This document shows, piece after piece, positions 17,396 to 24,327 of a DNA stretch of 40,374 bases. The stretch's first letter is position 1. Each line of letters begins with the position of its first letter. Both the position numbers and the translations under genes were made by a program. Source of the DNA: Methylobacter sp. (GTDB taxonomy: Bacteria > Pseudomonadota > Gammaproteobacteria > Methylococcales > Methylomonadaceae); the NCBI GenBank assembly GCA_023229605.1, contig JALNYY010000022.1:1-40374 (forward strand). Direction: 5' to 3'. The notes beneath the pieces were generated by a model that did not search any database, had not been told where the DNA came from, and saw only the letters and a program-made list of their open reading frames with translations.

Positions 17396-18028
17396 TTATT
17401 TCTTTGAATGCGTCGGCTTCAGGGTTTCAGCGATGCCCAATAAAATACCGCTGCCTATCTGCGCCAAAGTGGACGTGGTGGCGGCGGTACTTGATACGAT
17501 GATGTCTTTACTGATCAGCGACAAGTCTTTTAGTGCTTCCAGAGCCGTTAAAGATTGCTTGCCGACTGCCGTTCCGCTTTGCCGCGTGTGAGTAATGAAA
17601 TCATTAACAATGTCGGCGACAACCTGATTACCGCCCTTGGCTGTTTTCTCCAGGGTATCGAGAAACATTCCCTCCATGTCCTGCAAGTCTTTGATTGCAT
17701 CATTAAGGTCATGCTGAGAATAATCGGCGACTTTGGCAGCCGCCTCTTCAATAGCCAGTTTTGATGCTTCCGCGGCAGTCGCCAACGCATCGTCCAATGC
17801 CGTGGCTGCCTGCTTAAAAACCTCTTTGGCATGCACATCCTGAATAGCCATGCCCTCATTAATGCCGTTGCTGACCGCTTCCGTAACATGTTTGATATTG
17901 TCCATATCCAGTTGCCGTTCTGTCAGCGCTTTCAGCGTTATATCCTTTATTTGCTGATGCACATCGTCCCCCGATTTAACCGCGGCCCGGGCTGCATCTT
18001 TAACACCTTGTTGGTTTGTTTCAGTCAT
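17396..18028 (-). CDS. Helical phasin-like protein upstream of ubiB (DUF6781-like)
   Basis: The 210-residue protein is almost wholly alpha-helical, with Ala-rich heptad-like stretches (ATALDDALATAAEASKLAIE) and a conserved-looking N-terminal block VHQQIKDITLKALTERQLD. The C-terminus has a hydrophobic/serine segment near STLAQIGSGILLGIAETL. The overall look is phasin- or apolipoprotein-like, suggesting surface binding to membranes or lipid bodies. I believe it corresponds to DUF6781, but this is from memory of similar proteins next to ubiB. ATG 18028 is chosen over 18040 because GGAGAG is correctly spaced for it. Function unknown. Confidence 0.65.
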   Translation of the reverse strand: MTETNQQGVKDAARAAVKSGDDVHQQIKDITLKALTERQLDMDNIKHVTEAVSNGINEGMAIQDVHAKEVFKQAATALDDALATAAEASKLAIEEAAAKVADYSQHDLNDAIKDLQDMEGMFLDTLEKTAKGGNQVVADIVNDFITHTRQSGTAVGKQSLTALEALKDLSLISKDIIVSSTAATTSTLAQIGSGILLGIAETLKPTHSKK

Positions 18029-18172
18029 AGCACTCTCCATATCAAGATAAAAAATTTGTCTTAAAAAACACTTATCGCTCAGAACTATACAATGGATGGA
18101 GGTATGTGATCGCGCCTATAAACAAAAGCATAGAATCGTTGTCCATCCTTTATATTTTGATCCTGCCGCAAT

Positions 18173-19189
18173 TCAATCAAAATCCGTATCAAGCACTATA
18201 CGATAACGCGCCTTGCCCGCCGCCAGATGCTCAAGCGCATCGTTTACTTTGCTCATCGGGAAATGTTCGACTTGCGGGGCGATATTATGCCGCGCGGCAA
18301 ACTCAAGCATCGTCGATATGGCTACGGGGCCGCCCGTCGGCGATCCTGATACGCTTTTTTGCCCTAAAATCAGGTCAAAGGCGAGAATCGGCATCGGTTC
18401 AAGAACCGCGCCTACGACATGCAGGCGTCCGTTGGGTTTCAGGGTTTTCAATAATGCAGTCCAGTCCAGCGGCGTATTGACGGTAACAATCAACATGTCC
18501 AGCGAGTTTGCGATTTTTTGCATGTCCCCGCTGTCGCGGCTCGATACCACGTGATGGGCGCCGAACCCTTTGACCTCGTCAGTTTTGGCCGGGTTAGAAG
18601 TAAAAGCCGTCACTTCGCAGCCCCAGGCATTGGCAAACTTAAGGCCCATATGGCCTAGGCCGCCGATACCGACGACGCCGACATGGTCAGTCGGTTTGAC
18701 GCCGAACGTCAACAATGGCGAGAATACGGTAATGCCGCCGCATAACAACGGGCCTGCACTGGCCATATCGAGTGTGTCCGGCAACGGGATCGCCCAGACC
18801 CAATGCGCCCTGATCTTGTCCGCAAAACCGCCGTGATGCCCGACTATGGTCGGCGCGGCTTCTGCACAGAGGTTGTTGTTGCCCGTCATGCATTCATGGC
18901 AGTGCATACAACTGTTGGCATTCCAGCCCACGCCAACGCGTTGGCCGATTTTCAGCCCTTTGACTTGTTCGCCCATGTCCACGATTTTACCGACGGCTTC
19001 ATGGCCCGGCACAGCCGGGTATTGCGACATTGCCCAGTCATTATTGATGATGGATAAGTCGGAGTGGCAAAGGCCGCAATATTGGACGACAATTTCAACT
19101 TCTTCGGGGCCGAGCGGTCCGGCATCGTACGAGAAAAGTTCAAGTTTTTGTTTGGGGCCGTGCGCGGCCCATCCGCGAATTTCAGTCAT
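18173..19189 (-). CDS. Zinc-dependent alcohol dehydrogenase (YahK/cinnamyl alcohol dehydrogenase type)
   Basis: The 338-residue medium-chain dehydrogenase should interconvert an alcohol and an aldehyde with NAD(P)H. Catalytic zinc ligands are C41 (GLCHSD) and H63 with E64 (PGHEAVG), plus a cysteine in the LLCGG loop. The structural zinc site has C94, C97, C100 and C108. The nucleotide fold shows VGIGGLGHMG. The pattern is closest to YahK/CAD-type aldehyde reductases. The start ATG 19189 has AGGAAA just upstream; an earlier in-frame ATG at 19225 would add 12 residues. MITE copy 2 ends only a few bases upstream of that earlier ATG. The substrate is not determined. Confidence 0.9.
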   Translation of the reverse strand: MTEIRGWAAHGPKQKLELFSYDAGPLGPEEVEIVVQYCGLCHSDLSIINNDWAMSQYPAVPGHEAVGKIVDMGEQVKGLKIGQRVGVGWNANSCMHCHECMTGNNNLCAEAAPTIVGHHGGFADKIRAHWVWAIPLPDTLDMASAGPLLCGGITVFSPLLTFGVKPTDHVGVVGIGGLGHMGLKFANAWGCEVTAFTSNPAKTDEVKGFGAHHVVSSRDSGDMQKIANSLDMLIVTVNTPLDWTALLKTLKPNGRLHVVGAVLEPMPILAFDLILGQKSVSGSPTGGPVAISTMLEFAARHNIAPQVEHFPMSKVNDALEHLAAGKARYRIVLDTDFD

Positions 19190-19231
19190 TGCAATTTTCC
19201 TGTGTCGGTTGGTAGTAAAATTCATTAAGGA

Positions 19232-19365
19232 TAAGGATTTGGTTAAAAATAACTTCCTGAAATTACTGTCCTCTATCGTCTAGCCGAGCATGCTTCGACA
19301 AGTTCAGCACGAACGGAAAAATTTTATCCGATCCATATCAGTAGGTTATTAATGCCGTATCCTAA
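19232..19365 (-). repeat. MITE-like inverted-repeat element, copy 2
   Basis: This 134-base copy is inverted relative to copy 1 (7140–7380). Over the distal 74 bases it differs from copy 1 at about five positions, and over the proximal 29 bases at about three; roughly 100 internal bases of copy 1 are missing. TTA lies at both ends. The inner terminal repeat AATAACTTCCTGA occurs near the gene-proximal end, and a diverged partner lies at the other end. As in copy 1, the same end points to the start of the downstream gene. Confidence 0.75.
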
Positions 19366-19492
19366 CAATCAATATACGCTCATTTCCGGTTTGAGTGGCG
19401 GGCGGATCGCTTTCAAATCCGAACCGGAATATCCAGATAATTTAAGCGCTTTCCGCCGCAAAAATTATAAGTTCAGGTGGTATCCGAGCTAA
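19352..19492 (+). pseudogene. Short open frame running out of MITE copy 2; possible gene-end relic
   Basis: A 46-residue frame starts inside the MITE and continues as SGLSGGRIAFKSEPEYPDN... ending WYPS, then overlaps the 3' end of the opposite gene by 20 bases. The part beyond the element looks protein-like, while the first residues come from the repeat. It may be the remnant 3' end of a gene cut by the element, or chance. No family recognised. Confidence 0.25.
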
Positions 19493-20450
19493 TCGCGGCA
19501 TCTGGTTCAGAATTGAGGCTGCTACATTTTTTCTTGGCCGAAGCGGGTGCATACAGAAAATCTTCATAGGGTAAATTTTCTTTATCGGCCTTACTTGATT
19601 TATTTCTTTCCACCATCCAGCGCCGCTGGAAATAGTCTAAAAAAAGATCCGGCATGTTCCATTTTTCCGATTCGAAAAAGTAACTGGTATCTTGTTTGAG
19701 ATCAGACTGCCAATGCAAATAGGGCATTCTTCCAATCGGTTCGGACAGATAAAAACTATTATAAATTTCAAGGATTTCTAATTTTTTGCGAACAACAATA
19801 AATAAAGGGGTGCTTGGTAAGTGGTCGTAATCGTATACAAAAACGCCCAACGTTCCTTTATCCTTTTCATTGATATGTCCTGCTATATCTTCGAGCGATG
19901 ACAAAAACAAGCGGTTGTATTGCCTGAATTCCTCGGCGCCGAAACCTATTATTTCCTTCGCATGGTGTTCCGAAGTCGGGCAATCTTTCAAAATAAGCAT
20001 CCTGAAATGAATGCCTTTTTTAATGGCGATTTCAAACTCCCTGCAATAATGCCTATAGCGGGGATCAAAGGTAATTAACCAGTAAATATAATCGCCCGGA
20101 TACAGGCTGTGCATGATTTCTGAAAAATCCAGTTCTTTCTCGGTTATCCCTAAAAACCCCCGCTTTTTGGCATTGATAACCGTCCCATCGATATATTTTG
20201 TCAGCACGTTATGGAATATCTTCTCGGTTTCTCTGCGTTCTTCGGTAGCAATTATCCAGTGATGGAAAAAACCCACTGAAATCACCACCGACGTGAATAA
20301 GCCGAATTCAGAGGTAATCTCCAGCAACCACGCGTATTCTTTATTGCCAACGTCGGTTGCCAGGACACCAAAAATCTTGTAAACGGTAAACCCACCGAAA
20401 ATAAGCACCAGTGCGAATAGCCACTTCAGGATGTTAAGATTTGATGTCAT
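19473..20450 (-). CDS. Inner-membrane protein with a PLD-like cytosolic domain, unknown function
   Basis: The 325-residue product has two N-terminal membrane helices (about residues 8–28 and 44–65), then a soluble domain. The soluble part begins RGFLGITEKELDFSEIMHSL and continues with a repeated sheet–helix pattern (GDYIYWLITFDPRY; AIKKGIHFRMLILKD). This resembles phospholipase-D-like folds, but no HxKxxxxD motif is present, so it is not a standard PLD. ATG 20450 is chosen because AGGGG lies about 10 bases upstream. It follows ahcY by 37 bases on the same strand and is probably the last gene of the pcm–ahcY transcript. No family name recognised. Confidence 0.6.
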   Translation of the reverse strand: MTSNLNILKWLFALVLIFGGFTVYKIFGVLATDVGNKEYAWLLEITSEFGLFTSVVISVGFFHHWIIATEERRETEKIFHNVLTKYIDGTVINAKKRGFLGITEKELDFSEIMHSLYPGDYIYWLITFDPRYRHYCREFEIAIKKGIHFRMLILKDCPTSEHHAKEIIGFGAEEFRQYNRLFLSSLEDIAGHINEKDKGTLGVFVYDYDHLPSTPLFIVVRKKLEILEIYNSFYLSEPIGRMPYLHWQSDLKQDTSYFFESEKWNMPDLFLDYFQRRWMVERNKSSKADKENLPYEDFLYAPASAKKKCSSLNSEPDAAISSDTT

Positions 20451-20487
20451 GTCTATTACCCCTATCATTATGGGACGATAAGATGAT

Positions 20488-21750
20488 CTATGTGCCTTCT
20501 TGCCAGGATGACAGATAAGTGTGTTGTTCAGCGGTTAAACTATCAATACTGAGGCCCATCGCCGCCAGTTTCATTTCAGCGACCTGTTGATCAATATCGG
20601 CCGGCACAGGATGCACGACGTTTTCGAGGCCGGCGCCCTGTTTCCATAAATAGGCAATGCTCAAAGCCTGATTGGCAAAACTCATATCCATGACGGTTGC
20701 CGGATGGCCTTCTGCGGCCGCCAGGTTGACCAGCCGTCCTTCGGCCAACAGCCGGATGGTGCGCCCGTCTTTAAGCTGATAGGCTTCGACGCTGGTTCGC
20801 GGGCGGTGTTTTTTTACGGCCAGTTTTTCCAGTGCGGGAATATTGATCTCAACATTAAAATGCCCGGAATTGGCGATCACGCAGCCGTTTTTCATCACTT
20901 CAAAATGCGCTTGGTCCAGCACATGTTTGTCGCCGGTTGCTGTAACGATAAAATCCGAAATAACGGCGGCTTCAAGCATAGGCATGACGCGGAATCCGTC
21001 CATCGCGGCTTCCAATGCCCGCAGCGGATCGACTTCGGTGACGATGACCTGTGCGCCGTGGCCTTTGGCGCGCATCGCGATGCCGCGTCCGCACCAGCCG
21101 TAGCCTGCAACTGTGAAGGTTTTCCCTGCCAGCAGGATATTGGTCGCGCGGATAATGCCGTCCAGCGTGCTTTGGCCGGTGCCGTAACGGTTATCGAACA
21201 GGTGTTTGGTCATTGCATCGTTGACCGCAATGACCGGGAATTTGAGCGCCTTATCCGCCGCCATCGCGCGCAGGCGAATTACGCCTGTGGTAGTTTCTTC
21301 GGTACCGCCGATCATATCGGACAGCAAGTCGCTGCGGTTTTTGTGCAGTTCGCTGACCAAGTCGGCACCGTCATCCATAGTCAGTTGCGGCCTATGACCC
21401 AGCGCTTTGGCTATATGTTGGTAATAAGTGTCGCTGTCTTCGCCGCGTATGGCGAAAGTGGGGATTTGATAATGCCGCACCAGCGCGGCAGCGACGTCAT
21501 CCTGGGTGCTGAGCGGATTGCTGGCGCATAACTCCAGTTTTGCGCCGCCCGCTTTCAGGGTGCGGGCCAGATTGGCGGTTTCCGTCGTGATATGCAGGCA
21601 GCCGCTGATCCGCGCGCCCGCCAATGGCTGTTCCCGGACAAAACGGTCATGGATGATGCGCAGTACCGGCATTTCAGTCAACGCCCATTCAACGCGCTCG
21701 CGTCCTTGGTCGGCCAGCGAAGAGTCTTTAATGTCATAGCGGATATTCAT
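20488..21750 (-). CDS. ahcY: S-adenosylhomocysteine hydrolase, archaeal/Thermotoga-type short form
   Basis: The enzyme splits S-adenosylhomocysteine to adenosine (or a related nucleoside) and homocysteine with bound NAD, removing the product inhibitor of methyltransferases. The 420-residue product shows H53 in GCLHITTETANL, E151 in GGTEETTTG, K182 and D186 in VNDAMTKHLFDN, and the NAD loop AGYGWCGRG (215–223). The signature FDNRYGTGQS and the C-terminus TYLSSWQEGT are those of the short archaeal/Thermotoga group. The usual bacterial enzymes have FDNLYGCRES and end in KPDHYRY. ATG 21750 is chosen over the in-frame GTG at 21762. It follows pcm by 17 bases. Confidence 0.92.
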   Translation of the reverse strand: MNIRYDIKDSSLADQGRERVEWALTEMPVLRIIHDRFVREQPLAGARISGCLHITTETANLARTLKAGGAKLELCASNPLSTQDDVAAALVRHYQIPTFAIRGEDSDTYYQHIAKALGHRPQLTMDDGADLVSELHKNRSDLLSDMIGGTEETTTGVIRLRAMAADKALKFPVIAVNDAMTKHLFDNRYGTGQSTLDGIIRATNILLAGKTFTVAGYGWCGRGIAMRAKGHGAQVIVTEVDPLRALEAAMDGFRVMPMLEAAVISDFIVTATGDKHVLDQAHFEVMKNGCVIANSGHFNVEINIPALEKLAVKKHRPRTSVEAYQLKDGRTIRLLAEGRLVNLAAAEGHPATVMDMSFANQALSIAYLWKQGAGLENVVHPVPADIDQQVAEMKLAAMGLSIDSLTAEQHTYLSSWQEGT

Positions 21751-21767
21751 GGTATTGATCACCTAAG

Positions 21768-22457
21768 TCATGGGTTTAAGGCGGCGCTGGAGTTTGTTTC
21801 CTCGTCATCCCTGCCGGTAAGCGGTACAAAACTGACGCCAAGAATACTGCGGGTCTCAGTTTCGCCGTCGGCCTTTTTTTCTATAACCATCAGTTCCTGA
21901 TAGCTGTAAGGCAAGCCCACCGGTATGACCAGCCGGGCGCCGGGGCGCAGTTGATCGATCAGGGCATGTGGAATATAAGGCGCCGCGGCGGTCACGATGA
22001 TGCCGTCAAACGGCGCATATTCCGGCCAGCCTGAGTGGCCGTCGCCGGTGCGCACCGTGACATTGTCGTAGCCCAGTTTTTTAAGTCGTCGGCGCGCTCT
22101 TGTGGACAGCTCTTCAATTATTTCAAGCGAATAAACCTGTTTAACCAGTTTCGAAAGGATGGCCGCCTGATAGCCGGAGCCGGTGCCGATTTCCAGAATG
22201 GTATCGGTGGGCTTGGTGTCCAATAAATCGCTCATCAGGGCCACAATATAGGGCTGGGAAATAGTCTGCCCCGAACCGATCGGCGCGGGGCCGTTATCGT
22301 AGGCAAGGAAGCGAAAATCCGCAGGCAAGAACTCATGTCGCGGCACTTGCTTCATGGCCGCCATGACCCGGTCATCCAAGGCATCCTTGCCGATCAGATG
22401 GCGGGTCAGGTTAACTTCCATTTCAATATCATTCAACATGCGTTGCAGATCGTTCAT
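21768..22457 (-). CDS. pcm: Protein-L-isoaspartate O-methyltransferase
   Basis: Pcm methylates L-isoaspartyl residues in aged proteins with SAM, starting their repair and releasing S-adenosylhomocysteine. The 229-residue product has the substrate loop GSGQTISQP (61–69), SAM motif I LEIGTGSGYQAA (88–99), the acidic YSLEIIEEL segment and the IIVTAAAPYIP and LVIPVG motifs. Its C-terminus (GRDDEETNSSAALNP) runs slightly past the usual end. It leads the minus-strand run pcm–ahcY–membrane protein; AhcY would remove its product. A Pcm-surE-nlpD arrangement, common in gammaproteobacteria, is absent. Confidence 0.95.
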   Translation of the reverse strand: MNDLQRMLNDIEMEVNLTRHLIGKDALDDRVMAAMKQVPRHEFLPADFRFLAYDNGPAPIGSGQTISQPYIVALMSDLLDTKPTDTILEIGTGSGYQAAILSKLVKQVYSLEIIEELSTRARRRLKKLGYDNVTVRTGDGHSGWPEYAPFDGIIVTAAAPYIPHALIDQLRPGARLVIPVGLPYSYQELMVIEKKADGETETRSILGVSFVPLTGRDDEETNSSAALNP

Positions 22458-22622
22458 TAATTATGCTCCGTGGATGGATTATCGTTAAGCGGGCATGGAT
22501 AGTTTTCTCCAGCAACACGAACCATGATTCCAACACAACTGCGGTGGATTTTCAATTGGGGACATTACTGATAGCATTGAGTAGGAAGCCGTAGCAGAAT
22601 TGCAATCAAATGAGGGGGATTT
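22458..22622. promoter_or_regulatory. Divergent intergenic region between pcm and an alcohol dehydrogenase gene
   Basis: The 165 bases separate divergent genes and must hold both promoters. I looked for an SAH-riboswitch-like structure ahead of pcm–ahcY and saw none. The GAGGGGG ribosome site of the plus-strand gene lies at its right edge. Confidence 0.4.
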
Positions 22623-23648
22623 ATGAAAGCCATGGTATTGAAGCAACTCTGTAACCTTGAAGAAAATCTGATGCCGCTGGAATTGGCGGAACTGCCCGTT
22701 CCGGTTCCCCAGGAACGGGAAATCCTGCTGAAAGTTTCAGTTTGCGGGGTTTGCCATACCGAGCTCGATGAAATTGAAGGGCGAACGCCGCCGCCACGGT
22801 TACCGGTAGTTCTGGGGCATCAAGCGGTCGGACGGGTCGAAGCCGTCGGCGACAAAGTAAACGCTATTAAAATAGGTGATAGGGTAGGGGTTGCCTGGAT
22901 TTTTTCCGCTTGCGGTAAATGCAAATTCTGTCTGGCAGGCAATGAAAACCTGTGCCCGGAATTTTCGGCGACAGGCCGTGACGCCAATGGCGGCTATGCC
23001 CAATATATGACGGTTGCGGAAGATTTCGCCTATGCCATTCCTAAGCTATTTTCCGACGCACAGGCCGCACCGTTGCTTTGCGCCGGCGCAATCGGCTATC
23101 GGTCGTTACGCTTGACGGGTCTAAAGGACGGGCAGCGACTGGGACTGACCGGCTTTGGCGCATCGGCGCATCTGGTGTTAAAAATGGCGCGGCACCGGTA
23201 TCCGGGCAGCGAAATTTATGTTTTTGCCCGAAACGCCGAGGAACGAGCGTTTGCCGAACAACTGGGCGCGGTGTGGACAGGAGGCACCATTGAGCGGGCG
23301 CCCCATAAACTGGACTGCATCATCGATACCACGCCATCATGGGAGCCTGTCGTCGAAGCATTGTCGAACCTGGAATCCGGCGGCAGGCTGGTGATTAATG
23401 CGATCCGAAAGGAAGGCGACCGGCGCAGCCTGCTGAAACTGGATTATCCGCTGCACCTCTGGCAGGAAAAAGAGCTAAAGAGCGTCGCGAACATTACTCG
23501 AAGTGATGTAAAAGAGTTTTTGGAACTGGCGGCCAACATGAATCTTCAGCCCGAGGTTCAGGTGTTTGCGCTGGAACAGGCAAACGAAGCGTTGCTTGAA
23601 CTAAAAACCGGAAAAATTCGCGGGGCCAAGGTGCTGAAAATAGCCTAA
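22623..23648 (+). CDS. Zinc-dependent alcohol dehydrogenase, medium-chain family
   Basis: The 341-residue product is a second medium-chain dehydrogenase, distinct from that at 18173–19189. Catalytic zinc ligands are C44 (GVCHTE) and H66. The residue after H66 is Gln (LGHQAVG), where the usual sequence is GHE. Structural zinc cysteines are C97, C100, C103 and C111. The nucleotide loop is GLTGFGASAH rather than GxGGLG, as in the AdhP-related group with a GFGASAH loop. It probably reduces or oxidises small aldehydes/alcohols; the substrate cannot be read. A GAGGGGG ribosome site supports the start. A flagellin relic follows directly. Confidence 0.88.
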   Translation: MKAMVLKQLCNLEENLMPLELAELPVPVPQEREILLKVSVCGVCHTELDEIEGRTPPPRLPVVLGHQAVGRVEAVGDKVNAIKIGDRVGVAWIFSACGKCKFCLAGNENLCPEFSATGRDANGGYAQYMTVAEDFAYAIPKLFSDAQAAPLLCAGAIGYRSLRLTGLKDGQRLGLTGFGASAHLVLKMARHRYPGSEIYVFARNAEERAFAEQLGAVWTGGTIERAPHKLDCIIDTTPSWEPVVEALSNLESGGRLVINAIRKEGDRRSLLKLDYPLHLWQEKELKSVANITRSDVKEFLELAANMNLQPEVQVFALEQANEALLELKTGKIRGAKVLKIA

Positions 23649-23708
23649 AGCAAAGGCGTGTTTGCCATACCGGAATTGAAGCTATGCATAGAAACGCTGG
23701 AATGGGCC

Positions 23709-24080
23709 GTCAAAGTCATCACTGTGGACTCGGCTGCCGGTACCCTCGGCACTTCTGTGACCGTTGATACGGCCGTTTCGCTGTCGCAATTGGCGGATAA
23801 CATCAACCGGCAGGCCGGCGGCGTTGACGCGACCATCGGTCAAGACGGCAACCTGATATTGAGCAACCAGAACGGCGCAGCAATAGCGATCAGCGGCGTC
23901 ACCGCCAACACCGGCTTGTCGGCGGGAACCTATACCGGTTTTCTTGGATTGACCAGCGGCAACGGCGCTGATATAAAAATCGGCACTTTGGCTACCAACG
24001 ATCCGAGTGCGCTCACTGCGTTTGGATTAAATATGGGGACTGGCAACGGCAGTGTGACCCCGGGGGGGAGTAATGACGAG
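23709..24080 (+). pseudogene. Flagellin/FliD fragment (flagellin IN-like repeat)
   Basis: The frame encodes a Thr/Ser/Ala/Gly-rich segment with the flagellin_IN pattern SLSQLADNINRQAGGVDATIG then DGNLILSNQNGAAIAISG, as in the variable centre of flagellins or in hook-associated proteins. The conserved N- and C-terminal coiled-coil regions needed for polymerisation are absent. Residues just before (from about 23658) and after (ELFRYGSVGEP...) the segment do not match the family. There is no ribosome site or credible start, and no flagellar genes are nearby. I read it as an internal fragment of a lost gene. Confidence 0.65.
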
Positions 24081-24262
24081 CTCTTTCGTTACGGCAGCGT
24101 CGGCGAACCAATCCAGCCAAGGCGTGATGGCTCTGTTGCGTTAATTAACTGGCGGTTTGTGATCGCTCTATATAACCTGAGTTCGCGATAATAAAACTGT
24201 GGCCGGGTGCCCCTGCTTTTTTGCGTAAAGGCCTGACTCGATTTAATCAGAAAACAAATGTA

Positions 24263-24288
24263 GCGCATCACAACCTCTAGCGATGCGC
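24263..24288 (-). terminator. Possible terminator hairpin after the NAD-GDH gene
   Basis: GCGCATC (24263–24269) and GATGCGC (24282–24288) form a 7-bp GC-rich stem, about 40 bases beyond the NAD-GDH stop. On the minus strand a T-rich but broken stretch follows. Confidence 0.35.
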
Positions 24289-24327
24289 CTCCTTGCGCCT
24301 ACAGTATCCTATAAGTTATCGGGCAGA

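Noticed and set aside
20704..21531. Long open frame (275 codons) antisense to ahcY
   Set aside because: It is a shadow of a clearly conserved gene on the opposite strand; its residues show no family pattern.
22458..22622. SAH riboswitch ahead of pcm–ahcY
   Set aside because: No matching conserved core or pseudoknot-like pairing could be seen in the leader.
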